Positions 43,744-52,530 of a stretch of DNA of 64,000 nucleotides are shown here, piece after piece; the stretch's first letter is position 1; every line of letters starts with the position of its first letter. Below the pieces are notes generated by a model. The model did no database searches. It was not told where the DNA came from and was given only the letters and a program-made list of their open reading frames with translations. Both the position numbers and the translations under genes were made by a program. Origin of the DNA: Burkholderiales bacterium RIFCSPHIGHO2_12_FULL_69_20 (GTDB lineage Bacteria > Pseudomonadota > Gammaproteobacteria > Burkholderiales > Burkholderiaceae_C); the NCBI GenBank assembly GCA_001770815.1, contig MESD01000043.1, positions 1 through 64,000 on the forward strand. The letters run 5' to 3'.

Positions 43744-43834
43744 CGTGGGGCCTCCGGGCAACACGCGGCCCGGTCAACCGGCCGATGCTTCGCACTCTGT
43801 CCACCGGCCCGGCGCGCGCCAAGCGCCACGGCGC

Positions 43835-44461
43835 TCAGGCGGCGGCCGTCAGCGCCGCGACGCGCTCTCGGACCAGCGCTTCCAGTTCGTCGAACGGCAC
43901 CGGCTTGTGAAACACGCAAACATGGGCGGGCAAGCCGCCGCGCCGCTCGATGTCGGCTTCGGACAGCGCCGTGACCACGACGATCTCCATGTCGTCGTAG
44001 GCGGGCCCGACCCCCCGCAGCGAGGCGATCATCTTGAAACCATCCATGCCGGGCATGTTCAGGTCGGTGACCAGCAGGTCGGGGCAGCGCTGACCCATGC
44101 GCAGCAAGGCCTCGAAGCCATTGACCGCCGGCGTGATGTCGATGGGGAGGTCCCAGCCCGCGATGACCATGGTGAACAGCCGCAGCAGTTCGGGCTCGTC
44201 TTCCACCACCATCACCTGCAGCCGAGCCACCACCGCGCCGGCCGGCACCGCACTGGCCGGGTCGCCAGACAACGCGGCCCGGCGCTCGCCGATCAACCGC
44301 TCGACGGCCACGCGGGAAATGCGGCGATGCCCGCCCGCGGTCTTCCAGGCCGGCAACACACCGCTTTCAACCCACAACTGCACCGTACGCAAGGCAACGC
44401 CGAGTTGCTCGGCGGCTTCGCGGGTGGACAGCACATCATCGTTCGTGGCGCTTTTTCGCAT
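43835..44461 (-). CDS. Response regulator with N-terminal excisionase/MerR-type HTH
   Basis: A 208-residue protein with reversed order. An HTH_17/excisionase-type DNA-binding domain is at residues 10-58 (LSTREAAEQLGVALRTVQLW, then GGHRRISR), and a receiver domain is at about 82-200 with phosphoacceptor D133 in VTDLNMPGMDGF and KPVPF near the end. Most response regulators carry the DNA-binding part at the C-terminus. The ATG at 44461 is chosen; 44521 would add a poor 20-residue lead. Target genes are unknown. Confidence 0.87.
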   Translation of the reverse strand: MRKSATNDDVLSTREAAEQLGVALRTVQLWVESGVLPAWKTAGGHRRISRVAVERLIGERRAALSGDPASAVPAGAVVARLQVMVVEDEPELLRLFTMVIAGWDLPIDITPAVNGFEALLRMGQRCPDLLVTDLNMPGMDGFKMIASLRGVGPAYDDMEIVVVTALSEADIERRGGLPAHVCVFHKPVPFDELEALVRERVAALTAAA

Positions 44462-44864
44462 CGCGCTGCCGGGGGGCCGGACTATTGGGGCGCCATGACG
44501 CACGACAACCCGCATCGGCATGGCATCAAGATGGACCGCGACCTAACTAGGTGCCTGGCACCAGCGCCTCCAGGAAGGGTTCGCGACTTTTTTTCACTTT
44601 ACCGCGATTGACCGGCCTCCCAAGGGTGCACCCCTAGGAAAACACTGATGTCAGGCCTGACAGTAGCGCTCGCCTCGGCCAAGGTTGTCGGCCCCGGGAA
44701 CACCTCCAACCCGGCAAATCAGCACGTCGCCGGCCCTGACATGCACTTGTCATCGGGCGCGGAACAGGAGCACACTGGCCTTGGGCGGGACGGCTGCGTG
44801 CTGCGTCGGCAAGGCCTCGAAACCCCGCCCAGACCTCGAGAAACCCTTTTGAAAGGACGCTTCG
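44462..44864. other. Upstream region of hpf with two inverted repeats
   Basis: About 400 bases without a supported gene. TGTCAGGCCTGACA at 44649-44662 is a perfect 14-base palindrome. TGACA-N6-TGTCA at 44737-44752 is a second site with the same half-site. They could bind one dimeric regulator of hpf. GGTGCCTGGCACC (near 44550) is a third palindrome. A GAAAGGA ribosome site precedes hpf. Confidence 0.5.
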
Positions 44865-45206
44865 ATGAACCTGACGATCAGCGGACACCATCTGGATGTA
44901 ACGCCGGCGCTTCGTGAGTACGTGCTCACCAAGCTGGATCGGGTCACAAGGCATTTCGACCAGGTGGTCGACATCAGTGTTCTGCTGACAGTCGAAAAGC
45001 TCAAGGAGAAGGAACGACGGCAGAAAGCTGAAGTGACGCTCCATGTGAAAGGAAAGGACATCTTTGTCGAGCAGTCTCATGAAGACTTGTACGCGGCGAT
45101 CGATCAACTGATGGACAAGCTCGACCGCCAGGTCTGCCGCCACAAGGACCGGCTGCAGGACCACCACCATCCCGCCGCCAAGCGGCTGGACGCCGGCCTG
45201 TCCTGA
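44865..45206 (+). CDS. hpf: Ribosome hibernation promoting factor
   Basis: A 113-residue short-form HPF/YfiA protein ([20 protein letters not shown], then [23 protein letters not shown]). It binds the 30S subunit at the tRNA path and promotes 100S dimers in stationary phase. The C-terminal dimerisation extension of long HPF is absent. It comes before ptsN and hprK, as in other betaproteobacteria, but rpoN and lptB, which usually precede it, are missing here. A strong terminator follows. Confidence 0.95.
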   Translation: MNLTISGHHLDVTPALREYVLTKLDRVTRHFDQVVDISVLLTVEKLKEKERRQKAEVTLHVKGKDIFVEQSHEDLYAAIDQLMDKLDRQVCRHKDRLQDHHHPAAKRLDAGLS

Positions 45207-45227
45207 GCCCGGGCGCTTTTTGCACCG

Positions 45228-45251
45228 ACGGCCCCTGCGGGGGCCGTTTTT
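45228..45251 (+). terminator. Intrinsic terminator after hpf
   Basis: The stem ACGGCCCC-TGC-(G)GGGGCCGT is followed by TTTTT. It separates hpf from ptsN, which has its own promoter. Confidence 0.88.
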
Positions 45252-45313
45252 GTCATACAGGCACGCATGTAGGCGTCGTGACAACATCCCGCACTTGAGC
45301 GGTTACGTCTACA

Positions 45314-45341
45314 TTGCAGTGCAGCAATGCGTTCCTATAAT
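45314..45341 (+). promoter_or_regulatory. Sigma-70 promoter of ptsN-hprK
   Basis: TTGCAG (45314-45319) and a perfect TATAAT (45336-45341) are 16 bases apart, 66 bases upstream of the ptsN start. This is the clearest housekeeping promoter in the window. Confidence 0.8.
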
Positions 45342-45406
45342 CATTTTTCTGTCACAGGACCCGTGGTCGCGCCGGCCGGAAGCCGCCGTGAAGCGGGGAG
45401 AACGCC

Positions 45407-45877
45407 ATGAATCGTCTCGCCGCCATCCTGCCCGCCGCCAACGTGATGGTGGACGTGGACGCCACCAGCAAAAAGCGCGCTTTTGAGCACGCCGGCCTGC
45501 TGTTCGAGAACCAGCACGCGATTGCCCGGGCCACGGTCACCGACAACCTGTTCGCCCGAGAACGCCTGGGCTCCACCGGGCTGGGCCATGGGGTGGCGAT
45601 TCCGCACGGTCGCATCAAGGGTTTGAAGAATCCGCTGGCGGCGGTGGTGCGCGTCATGCAGCCGATCCCCTTCGACGCCCCCGACGACGAGCCGGTGGGT
45701 CTGCTGATCTTCCTGCTGGTGCCTGAAGCCGCCACCCAACGGCACCTCGAGATCCTGTCGGAGATCGCCGAACTGCTGTCCGACCGCGAATTGCGCGAGC
45801 GCATGAAGTCCGCCGAGGATGCCGCAGCGCTGCACAAGCTGATTTCCGACTGGGCGCCGCTCAAATCGGTCGCCTGA
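45407..45877 (+). CDS. ptsN: PTS IIA-like nitrogen regulatory protein PtsN (EIIA-Ntr)
   Basis: A 156-residue PTS EIIA domain of the nitrogen-type phosphotransfer system. The phosphorylated histidine is H67 in GVAIPHGRI. It relays carbon/nitrogen/potassium status and is followed by hprK, so Ntr phosphotransfer and HPr kinase are co-expressed. It has its own promoter after the hpf terminator. The next gene begins 32 bases downstream. Confidence 0.94.
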   Translation: MNRLAAILPAANVMVDVDATSKKRAFEHAGLLFENQHAIARATVTDNLFARERLGSTGLGHGVAIPHGRIKGLKNPLAAVVRVMQPIPFDAPDDEPVGLLIFLLVPEAATQRHLEILSEIAELLSDRELRERMKSAEDAAALHKLISDWAPLKSVA

Positions 45878-45908
45878 TGCCAGCCGAGACAATGCCCGGG
45901 GCCAGCGC

Positions 45909-46862
45909 TTGAAACCCACCTCGATCAGCGCCGAGGCGCTGTTCGAAGCCCACCGCGAGCTGCTGCGCTGGGAGTGGATCGCCGGCCACGCGCATCCTGA
46001 ACGCCGTTTCGACGATGCCGCCGTGCGCGACGCCCAGTCGGCCGCCGACCTGGTGGGCTATCTCAACTACATCCACCCCTACCGGGTGCAGATCGTCGGC
46101 CGCCGTGAGGTGCGCTATCTCTCGGAGTCTGCTGCCGAGGACCAGGAGCGTCGCATCTCGCGCATCGTCACGCTCGAGCCACCGGTGCTGATCGCCGCCG
46201 ACGGCGTGACGCCGCCCAACCGGCTGGTGGCGATGTGCGACCGCGCCGAAATCCCGCTGTTCGTCACCAGCGAATCGGCCGGCCAGGTGATCGACATCGT
46301 GCGCGCCTACCTGGCGCAGTTGTTCGCCGACCGCATCACCCGCCACGGCGTGTTCATGGACATCCTGGGCCTGGGCGTGCTGCTCACCGGCGAGTCGGGC
46401 CTGGGCAAGAGCGAGCTGGGGCTGGAATTGATCTCGCGCGGCCACGGCCTGGTGGCCGACGACGCGGTCGACCTGTACAAGATCTCGCAGAGCGCCCTTG
46501 AAGGCCGCTGCCCCGATCTGCTGATGAACCTGCTGGAGGTGCGCGGCATCGGCCTGCTCGACATCAAGGCGATCTTTGGCGAGACCGCAGTGCGCCGCAA
46601 GATGCGGCTGAAGCTCATCGTGCACCTGGTGCGCAAAGAGACGATGGAGCGCGAGTTCGAGCGCCTGCCCTACGAGCCGCTGTACGAGGACATCCTGGGC
46701 ATCCCCGTGCGCAAGGTGGTGATCACCGTGGACGCCGGCCGCAACCTGGCGGTGCTGGTCGAGGCGGCGGTGCGCAACACCATCCTGCAGTTGCGTGGCA
46801 TCGACACCTACCAGGAATTCATCGAGCGCCACCAGCGCGCGATGCAGCGACCCGACGATTGA
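45909..46862 (+). CDS. hprK: HPr kinase/phosphorylase
   Basis: A 317-residue bifunctional enzyme that phosphorylates and dephosphorylates the regulatory serine of HPr. Walker A GESGLGKS is at 161-168, followed by the signature [16 protein letters not shown]. The start is a TTG; the nearby ATG at about 45891 is out of frame and hits a stop. It converges on fur, and an inverted repeat (CCGCGGC at 46863, GCCGCGG at 46887) spans the junction and may act as a terminator. Confidence 0.94.
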   Translation: MKPTSISAEALFEAHRELLRWEWIAGHAHPERRFDDAAVRDAQSAADLVGYLNYIHPYRVQIVGRREVRYLSESAAEDQERRISRIVTLEPPVLIAADGVTPPNRLVAMCDRAEIPLFVTSESAGQVIDIVRAYLAQLFADRITRHGVFMDILGLGVLLTGESGLGKSELGLELISRGHGLVADDAVDLYKISQSALEGRCPDLLMNLLEVRGIGLLDIKAIFGETAVRRKMRLKLIVHLVRKETMEREFERLPYEPLYEDILGIPVRKVVITVDAGRNLAVLVEAAVRNTILQLRGIDTYQEFIERHQRAMQRPDD

Positions 46863-46880
46863 CCGCGGCGGGTTGGCGGG

Positions 46881-47315
46881 CTATTTGCCGCGGTGCGGGC
46901 AGGCGGGCTTGGTGCACACCGCGTACAGCGACAGCGCGTGGTCCTGCAGCTCGAAGCCATGTGCCTGGGCCACCGCACGCTGGCGCTGCTCGATCTCGGG
47001 GTCGTAGAACTCCTCGACGCGGCCGCAGGTCAGGCACACCAGGTGGTCGTGGTGCTGGCCCTCGTTCAGCTCGAACACCGACTTGCCCGACTCGAAGTGG
47101 CTGCGCGACAGCAGCCCGGCCTGCTCGAACTGCATCAGCACCCGGTACACCGTGGCCAGGCCGATGTCGGCGCCGTCCATCAGCAAGGCCTTGAAGACAT
47201 CTTCGGCCGTCATGTGGCGCTGCGCCGTGCGCTGGAAGACCTCGAGGATCTTGATGCGCGGCAGGGTGGCCTTCAAGCCGCTGCTCTTGAGCTCGTCGGC
47301 GTGGGTCATGGGCAT
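46881..47315 (-). CDS. fur: Ferric uptake regulator Fur
   Basis: A Fur repressor of about 144 residues. It has an N-terminal winged helix (DELKSSGLKATLPRIKILEVF), the regulatory metal-site cluster EGQHHDHLVCLTCG and a C-terminal CTKPACPHRGK. It represses iron-uptake genes when bound to Fe2+. Several ATGs are possible (47333, 47315, 47309); the last two give the usual short lead before DELKSSG. It is divergent from bamE, the standard arrangement in these bacteria. Confidence 0.94.
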   Translation of the reverse strand: MPMTHADELKSSGLKATLPRIKILEVFQRTAQRHMTAEDVFKALLMDGADIGLATVYRVLMQFEQAGLLSRSHFESGKSVFELNEGQHHDHLVCLTCGRVEEFYDPEIEQRQRAVAQAHGFELQDHALSLYAVCTKPACPHRGK

Positions 47316-47419
47316 GGCAGCGCGGTGGGGCATGGTGGATGGCTAGAATCGATGGATCATATCCAGCCCTGCGTGGCGCGCCCAGCGCCATGCCCGGCAC
47401 CACCTTGCAGGCAGGTCTT

Positions 47420-47980
47420 TTGAGCAATCCATTCCATGTCCGCCGCGTGGCCGCCCTTGGCGCGCTGGTTCCCCTGCTGCTGGCTGGCGGGGGTTGTTCG
47501 ATGCTGCCGTCGTTGCCGTCACTGCAATCCGGTGAGAGCTTTCTCGGCGTGATCACGCCCTACCGCATGGACATCGTGCAGGGCAACGTGGTCACGCAGG
47601 AGCAAGCGGCAAAGATCAAGCCCGGCATGAGCCGCGCGCAGGTGCGCGACATCCTCGGCTCGCCGATGCTCACCGACGTGTTCCACGCCGACCGCTGGGA
47701 CTACGTGTTCACCATCAAGCGCCAGGGCACCGAACCACAGCGCCGCGATGTGGTGGCCTTCTTCAAGGGCGACCAACTCGACCGGCTGGAGGCCAAAGAC
47801 CTGCCCACCGAGCGCGAATTCGTCGCCGCGATCAGCCGGCCGATCACGTTCAACCTCAAGGCGCCGATCGAGTTGACCGAGGAACAGATCAAGGCCCTGC
47901 CCAAACCGCCCAAGGTTGAGCCTGAACCCACGGTGCCGATGGGCGCCGTGCGCAGCTACCCGCCGCTGGAACCTTCATGA
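47420..47980 (+). CDS. bamE: Outer membrane assembly factor BamE
   Basis: A SmpA/OmlA-type lipoprotein of the BAM complex, which inserts outer-membrane beta-barrels. The core [37 protein letters not shown] (given in outline) is diagnostic, and [11 protein letters not shown] follows. The TTG at 47420 gives a compact lipoprotein signal. ATG 47390 and ATG 47339 are in frame. The lipobox AGGGC is weak because no Leu/Val/Ile stands at -3. It overlaps dapB by 4 bases. Confidence 0.9.
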   Translation: MSNPFHVRRVAALGALVPLLLAGGGCSMLPSLPSLQSGESFLGVITPYRMDIVQGNVVTQEQAAKIKPGMSRAQVRDILGSPMLTDVFHADRWDYVFTIKRQGTEPQRRDVVAFFKGDQLDRLEAKDLPTEREFVAAISRPITFNLKAPIELTEEQIKALPKPPKVEPEPTVPMGAVRSYPPLEPS

Positions 47981-48789
47981 ACGAGCCGGCGCTGCGCATC
48001 GCCGTTGCCGGTGCGTCGGGCCGCATGGGCCGCATGTTGATCGAGGCGGTGCTGGCCGCGCCCGATTGCACGCTGGCCGGTGCGCTCGACGTGGCCGGCA
48101 GCCCGTCCATCGGCCAGGACGCCGGCGGATTTGCTGGCCAGCGCACCGGCGTGGCCATCACCAGCGATCTGCGCACCGGCCTGGCACAAGCCCAGGTGCT
48201 GATCGACTTCACTCGGCCCGAGGGCACGCTGGCCCATCTGGCCGTGTGCCGCGCGCTGGGCGTCAAGGCCGTGATCGGCACCACCGGCTTCAGCGAGGCA
48301 CAGAAGGCACAGATCGCCGCGTTGGCCGACCACATCGCGCTGATGATGGCGCCCAACATGAGCGTGGGCGTCAATGTGGTGCTCAAGCTGCTGGACCAGG
48401 CCGCGCGCGCGCTGAACCAGGGTTACGACATCGAGGTGATCGAGGCCCACCATCGCCACAAGGTGGATGCGCCCAGCGGCACCGCGTTGCAGATGGGCGA
48501 GGTGCTGGCCAGCGCGCTGGGCCGCGAGCTGAAGGATTGCGCGGTGTACGCCCGCGAAGGTGTCACCGGCCCGCGTGATCCGTCGAGCATCGGCTTTGCC
48601 ACCATCCGCGGCGGCGACATCGTGGGCGACCACACCGTGCTGTTCGCCGGCACCGGCGAACGCATCGAGATCAGCCACAAGAGCAGCAGCCGCGCCGGCT
48701 ATGCCCAAGGCAGCCTGCGCGCGGCGCGGTTCCTGGCCGGGCGCACGAGCGGGCTGTTCAACATGAACGACGTGCTCGGGCTGAACTGA
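47977..48789 (+). CDS. dapB: 4-hydroxy-tetrahydrodipicolinate reductase
   Basis: A 270-residue NAD(P)H-dependent reductase of lysine and diaminopimelate synthesis. The nucleotide motif [11 protein letters not shown] is at residues 10-20, and the catalytic block [16 protein letters not shown] holds the proton-donating His and the Lys. The length is normal. It is coupled to bamE upstream and lies one base before exbB. Confidence 0.95.
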   Translation: MNEPALRIAVAGASGRMGRMLIEAVLAAPDCTLAGALDVAGSPSIGQDAGGFAGQRTGVAITSDLRTGLAQAQVLIDFTRPEGTLAHLAVCRALGVKAVIGTTGFSEAQKAQIAALADHIALMMAPNMSVGVNVVLKLLDQAARALNQGYDIEVIEAHHRHKVDAPSGTALQMGEVLASALGRELKDCAVYAREGVTGPRDPSSIGFATIRGGDIVGDHTVLFAGTGERIEISHKSSSRAGYAQGSLRAARFLAGRTSGLFNMNDVLGLN

Positions 48790-48790
48790 C

Positions 48791-49453
48791 ATGCAGGGCC
48801 TGACGCAGTTCTGGGCCGAGAGCGATGCCATCGGCCGCACGGTGGTGGCGCTGCTGCTGGCGATGTCGGTCAGCGCCTGGGTGCTGATCGTCTGGAAGAC
48901 CTGGGTGCTGGTGCGCGCACGCGGCGATATCGCACGCGCCGTGCCGGCTTTCTGGGCTGCCGACAACCTGGACGCCGGTCGCACCCGCCTGGCGGCGCTG
49001 GACCGTGAACAGGTGCTGCTGCCGCTGCTGCAGGCCGGCACGCTGGTCGAGCCCGCCGGCACGCTGGCCACGCGGGCGGCACTGGGCTCGCAGCTCACCC
49101 GGCGCCTGCGCGAAGCCTTGCACCGCAGCCTGGCGCACCTGCAGTTCGGCCAGGTGCTGCTGGCGTCGATCGGCAGCACCTCGCCCTTCATCGGCCTGTT
49201 CGGCACCGTGTGGGGCATTTATCACGCGCTGATCAGCATTGCCGCGGCCGGCTCGCTGACCATCGACAAGGTGGCCGGCCCGGTGGGCGAGGCATTGGTG
49301 ATGACCGCCGCCGGCCTGGCGGTGGCCATCCCCGCGGTGCTGGCCTACAACCTGTTCGGCAAATGGGTGGCCGGCTGCGAGGCCGGGCTGGAAGGCTTTG
49401 CGCACGATCTGCGCGAGATGGCGCTCGACGGCGCACCGGGCGCCGAGGTCTAG
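48791..49453 (+). CDS. exbB: ExbB/TolQ family proton-channel protein
   Basis: A 220-residue membrane protein with three segments. The family block ASIGSTSPFIGLFGTVWGIYHAL leads into the second segment and GEALVMTAAGLAVAIPAVLAYN forms the third. With the ExbD-like partner it forms a proton-driven motor for TonB- or Tol-type work. No tonB gene is adjacent, so ExbB and TolQ roles are both open; the dapB-exbBD-leuS context is usual for ExbB. Confidence 0.9.
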   Translation: MQGLTQFWAESDAIGRTVVALLLAMSVSAWVLIVWKTWVLVRARGDIARAVPAFWAADNLDAGRTRLAALDREQVLLPLLQAGTLVEPAGTLATRAALGSQLTRRLREALHRSLAHLQFGQVLLASIGSTSPFIGLFGTVWGIYHALISIAAAGSLTIDKVAGPVGEALVMTAAGLAVAIPAVLAYNLFGKWVAGCEAGLEGFAHDLREMALDGAPGAEV

Positions 49454-49456
49454 ACC

Positions 49457-49876
49457 ATGGCCTTCGGCCGGCTCGAGCGCGGCGGCAGCTCGCAACCGAT
49501 GAGCGACATCAACATGACGCCGCTCATCGACGTGATGCTGGTGCTGCTGGTGATCTTCATCATCACCGCGCCGTTGATGAGCAGCAGCCTTCGGCTGGAT
49601 CTGCCCAAGACCGCCGGTGCCAAGCCCACCGACGCGCCCGCCTTCGTCACCGTGGCGGTCAACCCGCAGGGCCAGCTGTTCTGGGGCGACGAGGCGGTGA
49701 GCGGCGAGCAGCTGAAGGCGCGCATCCGCGAATCGGCCCAGCGCAACCCGGCCACCGAGGTGCAACTGCGCGCCGACCAGCAGGTGCCCTATGGCCGCAT
49801 CGCCGAGCTGATCGGGCTGGTGCAGGACGGCGGGCTGGTGCGCATCGGCTTCGTCACCGAATCGGCCGCACGTTGA
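49457..49876 (+). CDS. exbD: ExbD/TolR family protein
   Basis: A 139-residue protein with a single N-terminal membrane helix. The proton-carrying aspartate is in the family motif MSDINMTPLIDVMLVLLVIF, and the periplasmic domain (VPYGRIAELIGLVQDGGLVRIGFVTE) follows. It is the stator partner of the preceding exbB, three bases away. Confidence 0.92.
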   Translation: MAFGRLERGGSSQPMSDINMTPLIDVMLVLLVIFIITAPLMSSSLRLDLPKTAGAKPTDAPAFVTVAVNPQGQLFWGDEAVSGEQLKARIRESAQRNPATEVQLRADQQVPYGRIAELIGLVQDGGLVRIGFVTESAAR

Positions 49877-49891
49877 CCTGCGACCGGCAAC

Positions 49892-51355
49892 ATGCTCTTC
49901 ACCACGCCCACATTTGTACTGCTGTTCTTGCCGCTGACCCTGCTGGGGTTCTACCTGATCGGTCGGCGATCGGCCACAGGCGCAGCGCTGTGGCTGCTGC
50001 TGGCATCGCTGCTGTTCTACAGCCACTGGCAGCCGGTGGACACCTGGCTGCTGCTGGGGTCGATCGCCGTCAACTTCGCGATCGGCCGCCGCATCTCGGT
50101 GGGCGGCACCAACACCAAGGCCTGGCTGGCCACGGGCGTGTCAATCAACTTGGGGCTGCTTGCCTGCTTCAAGTACGCCGACTTCCTGGTGCGCAACCTC
50201 AACGGGCTGTCGGGGCAGCAGTTGCCGCTGCCGGGTCTGGAGCTGCCGATCGGCATCTCGTTCTACAGCTTCACTCAGATCGCCTTCCTGGTCGACGCCT
50301 ACCGCCACAAGGTGAACGAGCCGAAGGCGGTGCATTACGGCCTGTTCGTCACCTACTTTCCGCACCTGGTAGCCGGTCCGGTACTGCACCACGCGCAGAT
50401 GATGCCGCAGTTTGCCAACCCGGCCATATACCGCGTACAGGCTGGCAACCTGGTAGCGGGACTGGGCATCTTCGCGATCGGGCTGTTCAAGAAGGTGGTA
50501 TTGGCCGACGGTATCAGCCCCTATGCCGACGCGGTGTTCAACCCGGCTGATGCGGGCCATTTGCCCTCGGCCGGCGAGGCCTGGCTGGGCGCTTCGGCCT
50601 ATGGCTTGCAGCTGTATTTCGATTTCTCGGGTTACTCCGACATGGCGATCGGCCTGTCGTGGATGTTCAACGTCCGGCTGCCTTTCAACTTCGACTCGCC
50701 CTACCAGGCAGGCAACATCAGCGATTTCTGGCGGCGCTGGCACATCTCACTATCCACTTTTCTGCGCGACTACCTCTACATCGCGCTGGGCGGCAACCGG
50801 CACGGTGCCGTGCGCCGCTACCTCAACCTGGCCACCACCATGGTGCTGGGCGGCCTGTGGCATGGCGCAAGCTGGACGTTCGTGGCCTGGGGCGCGCTGC
50901 ATGGCCTGTACCTGATGCTGCATCACGGTTTTCGGGCCGTCACCGACGAGTCCTGGCATGCCCGGCTGGGCCGCTGGCGCGCGTGGCGCTTGCTGTCCTG
51001 GTCGATCACGATGCTGGCGGTGCTGGTGGCGTGGGTGCTGTTCCGCGCCACCACCTTCGACGGCGCGCTCAACATCCTGGCAGGCATGGCCGGCCAGGCT
51101 GCGTCAGCACCACCGCTGTTGTGGAACGCGGGGCTGTCGGCCGCCACCGGTGCGCTGTGGTGCGGAGTGTTGGGCGCTATGGCGGCGCTGGCGCCCAACA
51201 GCAACCGCATAGGCGAGGGGCTGCTGGTCTGGTGCCGCACGCACACGGCCGCCCGCGCCACCCTGGCTGGCGCCTTGCTGGCCGCGGTGGCGCTGCTGGT
51301 GCTGGTCAACGCCACCCGCAGCAGTGTCAGCGCCTTCATCTACTTCAACTTCTGA
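49892..51355 (+). CDS. MBOAT family O-acyltransferase (AlgI-like)
   Basis: A 487-residue membrane protein of the MBOAT family with about ten segments. Signatures are GISFYSFTQIAFLVDAYR, TYFPHLVAGPV, YSDMAIGLSWMF and the catalytic histidine in LGGLWHGASWTFVAWGALHG. AlgI-like proteins move acetyl groups across the inner membrane to an SGNH-type partner that modifies an exported polysaccharide. With the next gene it forms a two-gene cassette placed between exbD and leuS. Its codon use is slightly less GC-biased than its neighbours. Confidence 0.92.
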   Translation: MLFTTPTFVLLFLPLTLLGFYLIGRRSATGAALWLLLASLLFYSHWQPVDTWLLLGSIAVNFAIGRRISVGGTNTKAWLATGVSINLGLLACFKYADFLVRNLNGLSGQQLPLPGLELPIGISFYSFTQIAFLVDAYRHKVNEPKAVHYGLFVTYFPHLVAGPVLHHAQMMPQFANPAIYRVQAGNLVAGLGIFAIGLFKKVVLADGISPYADAVFNPADAGHLPSAGEAWLGASAYGLQLYFDFSGYSDMAIGLSWMFNVRLPFNFDSPYQAGNISDFWRRWHISLSTFLRDYLYIALGGNRHGAVRRYLNLATTMVLGGLWHGASWTFVAWGALHGLYLMLHHGFRAVTDESWHARLGRWRAWRLLSWSITMLAVLVAWVLFRATTFDGALNILAGMAGQAASAPPLLWNAGLSAATGALWCGVLGAMAALAPNSNRIGEGLLVWCRTHTAARATLAGALLAAVALLVLVNATRSSVSAFIYFNF

Positions 51356-51367
51356 CAGTCCGACGCC

Positions 51368-52447
51368 ATGCCCACGCTGATGCTGAGACTGGTCGCCGGC
51401 GCTTGCTTGCTGGCGCTGCTGCTGGAGGGCCTGTTCCGGCTGCTGCCGGTCTCCACCGCCACCGCCAGCGGCTACCACAGCGACCCGATGATCCTGACCT
51501 ACCCAGCCGGGCACAGCTTCACGATCTCGACCGGTTGGGACTTGCGCAACGCCCAGCGCCTGCACGTCAACAACGCAGGCTTCGCCGCCGAACTGGACTT
51601 CGCGCCCGATCCGAAGGCCATCGCGCTGATCGGCGACAGCCATATCGAAGCCTCGGCACTGCCCGCCGAGCAGCGCCCGGCGGCGCAACTGGCTCGGCTG
51701 TTGCCGCCAGACCGCCGCGTCTTCGCAATGGGCAGCCCCGGCACGTCGCTGCTGGATTACGCCGAGCGCGTACGCTTGGTCACGCAGCGCTACGACGTGC
51801 ACGACATGGTCATCCTGGTGGATGTGGGCGACATCCGCCAATCCCTCTGCGGCTCAGGCCAGATTGCGGGGCCCTGCCTTGACCCGACTACCGGTCAGCC
51901 CGACGTCGACCGGCGGCCCGAGCCGTCGACGCTCAAACAATGGGTGCGGCACTCGGCATTGGCGCAGTACCTGTTCAGCCAGCTCAAGATCTTGCCCGAC
52001 CGGCTGTGGCCCACACTTTGCGGGCTGCCGGCCACGCTGCTGCCCGGGCAGCGCACGGCGGCCCACGCCACTCCGCCGCGGGCGGCGCCCGCCGGGCCAG
52101 ACGGCGCGATACTGGACAGGATCGGCGGCACCTTCTTCGAGCGCATCCGACCCTATGTGCGCGGACGCTTGGTCATCGTCATCGACAAGCCGGTGCCCGG
52201 GCGCGACACCGGCGGCCTACCAATCGCCGACAGCGACCGCTTCGCGGCCATGGCCAGGGCAAAGGGAGCTGTCGTGGTCGACATGGCGCCCGCCTACGCG
52301 GCGCAGGCCCTGCAATCACCCCGTTCGATGGCCATCGGCCCCTACGATGGGCACCACAACGCCTTCGGCGTGGCAGTGGTGGCGAGTGCGGTTGCCCAGG
52401 CGCTGCAATCGGCGCAGCCCTGGCCGGCAAGTCAGCCGGGTCGCTGA
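51368..52447 (+). CDS. SGNH/AlgX-like hydrolase, acyl-transfer partner
   Basis: A 359-residue protein with an N-terminal membrane anchor or uncleaved signal (residues 7-27). The SGNH serine is S91 in [11 protein letters not shown], and the C-terminal D327-G-H329 in [10 protein letters not shown] completes the triad. The layout matches AlgJ/AlgX-type periplasmic acetyltransferases that take acetyl from an AlgI-like MBOAT. It starts 12 bases after the MBOAT gene. The glycan target is unknown. Confidence 0.82.
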   Translation: MPTLMLRLVAGACLLALLLEGLFRLLPVSTATASGYHSDPMILTYPAGHSFTISTGWDLRNAQRLHVNNAGFAAELDFAPDPKAIALIGDSHIEASALPAEQRPAAQLARLLPPDRRVFAMGSPGTSLLDYAERVRLVTQRYDVHDMVILVDVGDIRQSLCGSGQIAGPCLDPTTGQPDVDRRPEPSTLKQWVRHSALAQYLFSQLKILPDRLWPTLCGLPATLLPGQRTAAHATPPRAAPAGPDGAILDRIGGTFFERIRPYVRGRLVIVIDKPVPGRDTGGLPIADSDRFAAMARAKGAVVVDMAPAYAAQALQSPRSMAIGPYDGHHNAFGVAVVASAVAQALQSAQPWPASQPGR

Positions 52448-52530
52448 AGACGCTTCGCGCGCCGGCTTCGGCCCGGAGCGGAGCCGGGCGCAGGGTCGGC
52501 CTCGCAGCCTCGATCCGTAGAATCGGCCGC

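Noticed and set aside
44570-44610. tRNA-like GGTTCG sequence
   Set aside because: No acceptor, D or anticodon stems can be folded around it; no tRNA was found anywhere in the window.
44648-44917. Possible small gene (89 codons) upstream of hpf
   Set aside because: It overlaps the hpf start in another frame and lacks motifs; the region is better read as regulatory DNA.
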